Assembly (NCBI GenBank): GCA_900544605.1
Contig: UQVP01000008.1
Location: 1 to 34,013 of the forward strand
DNA from: an uncultured Mycoplasmatota bacterium
GTDB lineage: Bacteria > Bacillota_I > Bacilli_A > RF39 > UBA660
Direction of reading: 5' to 3'
Length of the DNA: 34,013 nt
Made by a program: the position numbers and the translations under genes. This document shows positions 30,523 through 34,013 of this stretch, in pieces. The notes below the pieces were generated by a model. That model made no database searches, was not told the DNA's origin, and worked only from the letters and a program-made list of their open reading frames with translations. Within the stretch, counting starts at the first letter, position 1. The number at the start of each line of letters is the position of its first letter.

Positions 30523-31036
30523 TTATTATTTTTTCCAATCTTTTTTCTAATACTTTACAAAGTGCCAATACAGTAACTATTTCTATCGGAATCATGATTA
30601 GTTGTTTTGCTATTCTAGCAGGAATAATAATTTTACTAGCATTTTTGCTTATCATAATAACCCAAACGGTATTTAAGCAACCGTTAAGCAAACAGGTAAC
30701 AATAATAGTACTAATAATAAGTCTTATAATAAAATTCTTATCTAGTTTAAATTCTTTTCTATAAAGAAATAATCCATAAATTAATCCAGTAAAGAAAGAC
30801 GTTACTGTGAAACCAAAAAAGTAGCTTCCTGTAGGAAATAAAAGAGCTCCTATAATATCACTAACAGTAGCAACAAATGTGCTATATTTTGGACCTAAAA
30901 TAATAGCACTAAAAATAATTGGGACAAAAGTAAAACCAATTGTAATAATCGGTGTCCTGATAGATAAAATTCTTCCTAAAACAACCGCAGACGCTAAAAA
31001 AAGCGCACATAATAATATTCTTCTTGACTTGTTCAT
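30515..31036 (-). CDS. folT: folate-specific ECF substrate-binding protein FolT
   Basis: A 173-residue six-helix S component that captures folate at the membrane. It starts MNKSRRILLCALFLASAVVL and has the family's IPARIAKQLIMIPIE segment, in which Arg and Gln help bind folate. The ATG at 31036 follows GAAAGGA; a longer frame to 31093 would run through the riboswitch and is rejected. Controlled by the THF riboswitch just upstream and co-transcribed with ecfA and ecfT. Confidence 0.88.
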   Translation of the reverse strand: MNKSRRILLCALFLASAVVLGRILSIRTPIITIGFTFVPIIFSAIILGPKYSTFVATVSDIIGALLFPTGSYFFGFTVTSFFTGLIYGLFLYRKEFKLDKNFIIRLIISTIIVTCLLNGCLNTVWVIMISKNASKIIIPARIAKQLIMIPIEIVTVLALCKVLEKRLEKIIND

Positions 31037-31100
31037 AAAAAAATCCTTTCTTTTCCGCATGAAAAAAAGGACTGTATGATTCGATTTTTTCATTAGCGGA
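31037..31100 (-). promoter_or_regulatory. expression platform of the folate riboswitch
   Basis: On the minus strand TTCCGC with following ATGAAAAAA can pair with TTTTTTTCAT and GCGGAA just before the folT ribosome site GAAAGGA. The last part of the aptamer (CCGC) is thus shared by a competing hairpin, which suits control of translation or termination. Confidence 0.6.
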
Positions 31101-31185
31101 ATGCAAAAATAAATAAGCGAATAAATCTTGCCTCTTAAACAACTTCCCGTTTTAAGAGTCTTAACTATTTATTTTTTACTCTAAT
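31092..31185 (-). ncRNA. tetrahydrofolate (THF) riboswitch aptamer
   Basis: Reading the minus strand from 31185: ATTAGAGTA, then GTTAAG, then ACGGGAAGTTG, and finally TTTGCATTCCGCTAAT. P1 is ATTAG (31185-31181) with CTAAT (31096-31092). The blocks AGAGUA, GUUAAG, GGGA-x-GU-x-G and UUGCAU-CCGCU are those of THF riboswitches, and the downstream gene is folT. Binding of reduced folate should shut the operon down. Confidence 0.85.
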
Positions 31186-31219
31186 ATTAATTTAATAATT
31201 AAATTTTGAAAAAGAAGGA

Positions 31220-31267
31220 TTAATAGAACTTTAGTCGATTGAATATTAAGCAAATACATTTTTGCAT
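31220..31267 (-). CDS. leader ORF (15 aa) upstream of the folate riboswitch
   Basis: From ATG at 31267 the minus strand encodes MQKCICLIFNRLKFY and stops at TAA (31222-31220). GAAGGTGATTG gives it a good ribosome site and it starts about 14 bases after the predicted transcription start. It may be a leader peptide whose translation affects the riboswitch, or a decoy. Confidence 0.45.
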   Translation of the reverse strand: MQKCICLIFNRLKFY

Positions 31268-31287
31268 ATCAATCACCTTCCATATAC

Positions 31288-31316
31288 ATTATACGCGTTA
31301 ATAATTAGTTAGTAAA
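31288..31316 (-). promoter_or_regulatory. promoter of the folT-ecfA-ecfT operon
   Basis: Minus-strand TTTACT (31316-31311) and TATAAT (31293-31288) are separated by 17 bases. Confidence 0.7.
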
Positions 31317-31341
31317 TAAAAAATAGAGAAAATCTCTATTT
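31312..31341 (-). terminator. terminator of the ZIP transporter gene
   Basis: AAATAGAG (31321-31328 on plus) pairs with CTCTATTT (31334-31341), followed on the minus strand by a T-rich tail. Its tail overlaps the -35 box of the folT promoter. Confidence 0.82.
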
Positions 31342-32143
31342 AACCTAATGCAATATCTAAAATCATCATTATAGAAAATCCTATTAATGTAAATAAGGCC
31401 ATTAAATCTTTATTTTTATTTGTTTGGCTTTCAGGAATTAACTCTTCAACAACCACATATATCATTGCTCCAGCAGCAAATGATAGTAAAAAGGGAAGAA
31501 GCAACCTTATTTTAGTTACTAACAAAGCTCCAATAACTGCAGATATAGGTTCAACTATACCACTTAATTGACCAAAGAAAAAAGCTTTTTTTCTAGACAT
31601 TCCTTCACGTCTTAATGGCACACTTACTGCAGTACCTTCTGGAAAATTTTGAATACCTATACCTAAGGCTAATAAACTTGTTGCAGCTAGTGTTGTGCCA
31701 TCTAACCCATAACTTAAAGAACCAAAAGCTACACCTACAGCCAAGCCTTCAGGAATATTATGAAGTGTTATAGAAAATATTAACATCAAACAACGTCTGA
31801 AACTGTTATTGTTGTATTTTTTATTTTTACTTAGCTTTGTAAATATTTTGTCACCAATAAAGAGTAATAATCCACCACTAAAAAATCCAGCGGTCGCAAC
31901 TAACCAAGTTACCATTTTTAAATTTTCAGCCATTTCAATAGCAGGAGATAATAATGACCAAAAAGATGCCGAAATCATAACTCCTGCTGCAAACCCCAAC
32001 ATCGCATCCATAATATTTTTTTTAATAGTTTTAAATAAAAAGACTAAAGCCGCTCCTAGTGCTGTAACACTCCAAGTAAAAATAGTTGCAAGTAAAGCTT
32101 GAGTAACATGATTTAGACCACAAAAAAATTCTACCATTAACAT
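31340..32143 (-). CDS. ZIP-family metal (zinc/iron/manganese) transporter
   Basis: A 267-residue, eight-helix membrane protein of the ZIP family (ZupT/GufA-like), which brings divalent metals into the cell. The metal-binding motifs of helices four and five are present as TLHNIPEGLAVGVA and IGIQNFPEGTAVSVPL, with a Lys-rich loop before them. The start is either the ATG at 32143, just after GAAGGATTG, or the ATG two codons later. It is divergent from spoVS; the intervening 100 bases contain a TATAAT on plus but no metal-regulator site I can name. Confidence 0.9.
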   Translation of the reverse strand: MLMVEFFCGLNHVTQALLATIFTWSVTALGAALVFLFKTIKKNIMDAMLGFAAGVMISASFWSLLSPAIEMAENLKMVTWLVATAGFFSGGLLLFIGDKIFTKLSKNKKYNNNSFRRCLMLIFSITLHNIPEGLAVGVAFGSLSYGLDGTTLAATSLLALGIGIQNFPEGTAVSVPLRREGMSRKKAFFFGQLSGIVEPISAVIGALLVTKIRLLLPFLLSFAAGAMIYVVVEELIPESQTNKNKDLMALFTLIGFSIMMILDIALG

Positions 32144-32185
32144 CAATCCTTCATTAGATAACTTATTCAAAAGTATATTTTTAGT

Positions 32186-32191
32186 TATAAT
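32186..32191 (+). promoter_or_regulatory. possible -10 of spoVS
   Basis: TATAAT at 32186-32191 with a weak TTATTC at 32163-32168 (17-base spacer). A SigH-type promoter was not recognised. Confidence 0.35.
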
Positions 32192-32242
32192 AAAAGCCCA
32201 CCTTTCATATATTTAATTGTAGAAAGAGAGGAATCAATATAT

Positions 32243-32503
32243 ATGGAAACACTTAAAGTTTCATCAAAATCTAATCCCAACAGTGTAGCAGGAGCTTTAG
32301 CTAATGTATTTAGAGAAAAAGGTAGTGTTGAAATTCAAGCTATAGGAGCAGGGGCTTTAAATCAAGCTATTAAATCAATTGCTATTGCTAGAGGATTTGT
32401 TGCTCCAAGTGGTAAAAATTTAGTATGTATCCCAGCTTTTACTGATATTGTAATTGATGGTGATGAAAGAACAGCAATTAAATTGATAGTAGAAGCTAAA
32501 TAA
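32243..32503 (+). CDS. spoVS: stage V sporulation protein S
   Basis: An 86-residue protein matching SpoVS over its full length: ETLKVSSKSNPNSVAGALAN, EIQAIGAGALNQAIKSIAIA, ARGFVAPSG, LVCIPAFTDIVIDG and ERTAIKLIVEA. SpoVS has an Alba-like fold and is needed for late sporulation and coat assembly in Bacillus. The ribosome site GAGAGGAA lies about 10 bases from the ATG. It stands alone with its own terminator. Confidence 0.96.
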   Translation: METLKVSSKSNPNSVAGALANVFREKGSVEIQAIGAGALNQAIKSIAIARGFVAPSGKNLVCIPAFTDIVIDGDERTAIKLIVEAK

Positions 32504-32516
32504 TAATAAAATAAAC

Positions 32517-32550
32517 AAGAATTAGACTAAATAGTTTAATTCTTTTTGTT
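32517..32550 (+). terminator. terminator of spoVS
   Basis: GAATTAGACT (32519-32528) pairs with AGTTTAATTC (32533-32542), one G-T pair, with T-run. Confidence 0.8.
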
Positions 32551-32868
32551 ATATATTGCATTACAAAAAATAATGATGTATAATTAATATAGTAAAGGAA
32601 AGTGGTAGTATGGTTAATATGACTTCCGTTAAATTTAAAGATAACGTCCCGCTAAACCATAAAATCACATTATAGTTGGAAAATCCCGTAAAATAAGGTA
32701 AGAAGTTGCAATAAAGCAAATAAAATGATACACTATTAGTGGATTTGAGTTAAATTATTTCACTCAAAAAGACGGGAAGTTCGAAAAAATTTTTTTCGAT
32801 AAAGGTAACGTCCCGCTGTTTGATATTATAAAAGGTTTGTAATTTGGCTTAAATAATTATGGGTAGGA
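32551..32868. other. gene-poor stretch between spoVS and the IS30 transposase
   Basis: Contains a TATAAT near 32580, a 21-codon ORF (32610-32675, starting MVNMTSVKFKDNVPLNHKIT, with AAAGGAA upstream) that is probably truncated, two copies of TAACGTCCCGCT and a hairpin with stem CGAAAAAA (32782-32789) against TTTTTTTCG (32790-32798). No complete gene. Confidence 0.5.
32642..32817. repeat. 12-base direct repeat TAACGTCCCGCT near the IS end
   Basis: Copies at 32642-32653 and 32806-32817. The second is likely the inverted-repeat end of the IS30 element (it reads AGCGGGACGTTA leaving the transposase); the first may be a remnant end. Confidence 0.5.
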
Positions 32869-34013
32869 TTATTTTTTCAATAATCTAATAGAAAGATCGA
32901 TATCGTCGTTATCGATTTTTTTAATGTTAAATTTATTGATATTGTCTTGATCAAGAAAAAATAAAGCAACTTCATAAGGACTGTGATTGTTTAAAGAGAT
33001 TCTTGGAGTTGAATTAATATGTGAAGCAATTAGATAACAATCATCTTGGGTAAGACCAGCAAAAGAAGAACCTTTTGGAAGAATATATCTAATATATTCG
33101 TGATTTTTTTCAATAGATCCTTTTTGCCAAGAACATGAAGGATCACAATAGAATATAGAAGAAACTTTTTCGCCAGTATTTATGTCAATTTCAATACTTT
33201 CCGGGTCAAAGAATTCAGAACCATTATCAGTAAGAATAACTTCAAATAATCTTTTAAATTCATCAATACCAATTAACTTTTTAATGAAATTGAATGTTTC
33301 GGTAACATATTTAGATTGTTTGTAAGGTAAAAGATATATAAGCATAAAGTTATATTGTCTAAATAAAAGAGTGAGAAAACATTTACCACCTTTACCACCA
33401 GAAGTACCAATAACAGTATCCATTTCAACGATAGAAGCATTAGGGTTGTGTTCAATATAATCTTTAAAATCGGTATAAAATCTACCAATTTTAATTTTAG
33501 GATTACACTTTTCTCTAGATTGATTGTTGGAACATTCTTTATTAATTCTAAATCTAACTTTTCTTTGAAGATCAATATTTCTGACATTGAGAATACCTAA
33601 ATCTATATATTTATAAAAGGTAGATTTAGAAAAATTTAAAATGTCCGAATGAGAAATAAAAACATGATTAACAGAATGGTGTTTGTGAATCATAAGAGGG
33701 GAAATAACATCATTGATGGAAGCAATTTCTTCTTTAGTAATCTTCAAATGACTTCTAGATTTGATTAAAACCTTAAGATATTCATTGTAAGCAACATCAT
33801 GAGAATAGGAATATCTAATTTTTCTACAATTATTAAATTTTGAACAACCATTACAAACATAAGGCGGTTTAGATTCAAAACAACAAGGTTGATTATTACA
33901 TTTATTAGTAGTTCTAAGAAACCTATGCTTTTTAACTTCATGAGAAACAGTAGTTCTATCTTTACCAATACGATTACCAATTTTAGTAAAATTATAATTA
34001 TTATTTAAAAATT
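32806..34013 (-). mobile_element. IS30-family insertion sequence, right part outside window
   Basis: The element includes the transposase gene at 32869 onward and probably ends at AGCGGGACGTTA (32817-32806). The other end lies beyond 34013. Confidence 0.7.
32869..34013 (-). CDS. IS30-family transposase (5' end outside window)
   Basis: One uninterrupted frame from the right edge to the stop at 32869, about 380 residues visible. Near the edge is the helix-turn-helix FTKIGNRIGKDRTTVSHEVK, then a Cys-rich stretch (CCFESKPPYVCNGCSKFNNC), then the DDE catalytic domain: VEMDTVIGTSGG (first Asp), VILTDNGSEFFDP (second Asp) and a downstream Glu in WQKGSIEKNHEYIR. The C-terminus has LNNHSPYEVA, usual for IS30. 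It catalyses cut-and-paste via a circular intermediate. No frameshift is needed; a GC-neutral overlapping frame at 33765-33980 is spurious. Confidence 0.92.
   Translation of the reverse strand, partial: FLNNNYNFTKIGNRIGKDRTTVSHEVKKHRFLRTTNKCNNQPCCFESKPPYVCNGCSKFNNCRKIRYSYSHDVAYNEYLKVLIKSRSHLKITKEEIASINDVISPLMIHKHHSVNHVFISHSDILNFSKSTFYKYIDLGILNVRNIDLQRKVRFRINKECSNNQSREKCNPKIKIGRFYTDFKDYIEHNPNASIVEMDTVIGTSGGKGGKCFLTLLFRQYNFMLIYLLPYKQSKYVTETFNFIKKLIGIDEFKRLFEVILTDNGSEFFDPESIEIDINTGEKVSSIFYCDPSCSWQKGSIEKNHEYIRYILPKGSSFAGLTQDDCYLIASHINSTPRISLNNHSPYEVALFFLDQDNINKFNIKKIDNDDIDLSIRLLKK

Noticed and set aside
31037..31093. Longer FolT beginning at 31093
   Set aside because: This stretch is the end of the riboswitch and its expression platform; the ATG at 31036 has the ribosome site.
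33765..33980. A separate minus-strand gene or frameshift in the IS30 transposase
   Set aside because: The transposase frame continues without a stop from 33747 to the window edge, so the other frame is a shadow.
1..34013. CRISPR array
   Set aside because: No regularly spaced direct repeats were found, although a Cas4-like nuclease domain is present at 6541.

Overview
The window is very AT-rich, densely packed DNA from a low-GC Gram-positive bacterium. It uses the standard bacterial code: Trp is TGG throughout, and TGA ends recX and the glycosyltransferase. The gene set (sigK, a SpoIIAA-like gene plus a sigF-like gene, spoVS, two tiny YjcZ-like membrane proteins, ECF folate transporter, SufU/SufB) points to a spore-forming or ex-spore-forming member of the Bacilli near the Erysipelotrichales / uncultured gut RF39-like / Mollicutes-related branches. 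That placement is inference from gene content; no rRNA is present.

Layout. 1-812: 3' end of a secreted lectin-like protein whose last ~110 bases are abruptly GC-rich. 871-3119: Fe-S assembly (sufU, an unknown gene, sufB). 3278-4878: short Ssb, a truncated DUF1016 protein and two divergent XRE regulators. 4924-8289: a three-gene run of a degenerate pyrimidine-nucleoside phosphorylase homologue, a membrane-anchored NERD-like protein and a Cas4-like/DEDD nuclease fusion. 8355-10374: rpoZ, recX and the PrsA lipoprotein foldase. 10513-16075: two tiny membrane proteins, YfhO, an unknown pair (second member perhaps ADP-ribosyltransferase-like), a glycerophosphodiesterase and an amidoligase. 16079-19588: sporulation block (sigK on minus, a surface protein, spoIIAA-like and sigF-like on plus, without spoIIAB). 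19673-24135: a DcuC/YfcC-type carrier, a zinc-ribbon membrane protein and DNA polymerase IV. 24267-24340: tRNA-Gly(TCC).

24410-27430 is an accessory strip of four leftward single-gene units: a membrane-protein gene broken only by three TAG codons, an intact NAD-dependent epimerase, an XRE regulator with membrane segments, and a GNAT gene broken by one TGA. Three of the genes are followed by the same short palindrome. 27430-28030 has no gene but holds hairpins and an orphan terminator that may mark a small RNA. 28031-32503: glycosyltransferase 2, a complete folate ECF transporter (folT-ecfA-ecfT) under a tetrahydrofolate riboswitch with an upstream leader ORF, a ZIP metal transporter and spoVS. 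32610-34013: an IS30-family element running off the right edge.

Several genes share one compact control unit: a terminator hairpin, then a TATAAT box (often TGnTATAAT), then about 7-10 bases later a GGTGAT/GGTGGT ribosome site three bases before the start codon, giving leaders of roughly 10 nt. The most interesting signals are the GC-rich C-terminal cassette of the first gene, the sporulation switch lacking SpoIIAB and its phosphorylated serine, the dead phosphorylase operon, the unknown pair at 13231-14408, the altered tRNA-Gly and the TAG-only broken gene.
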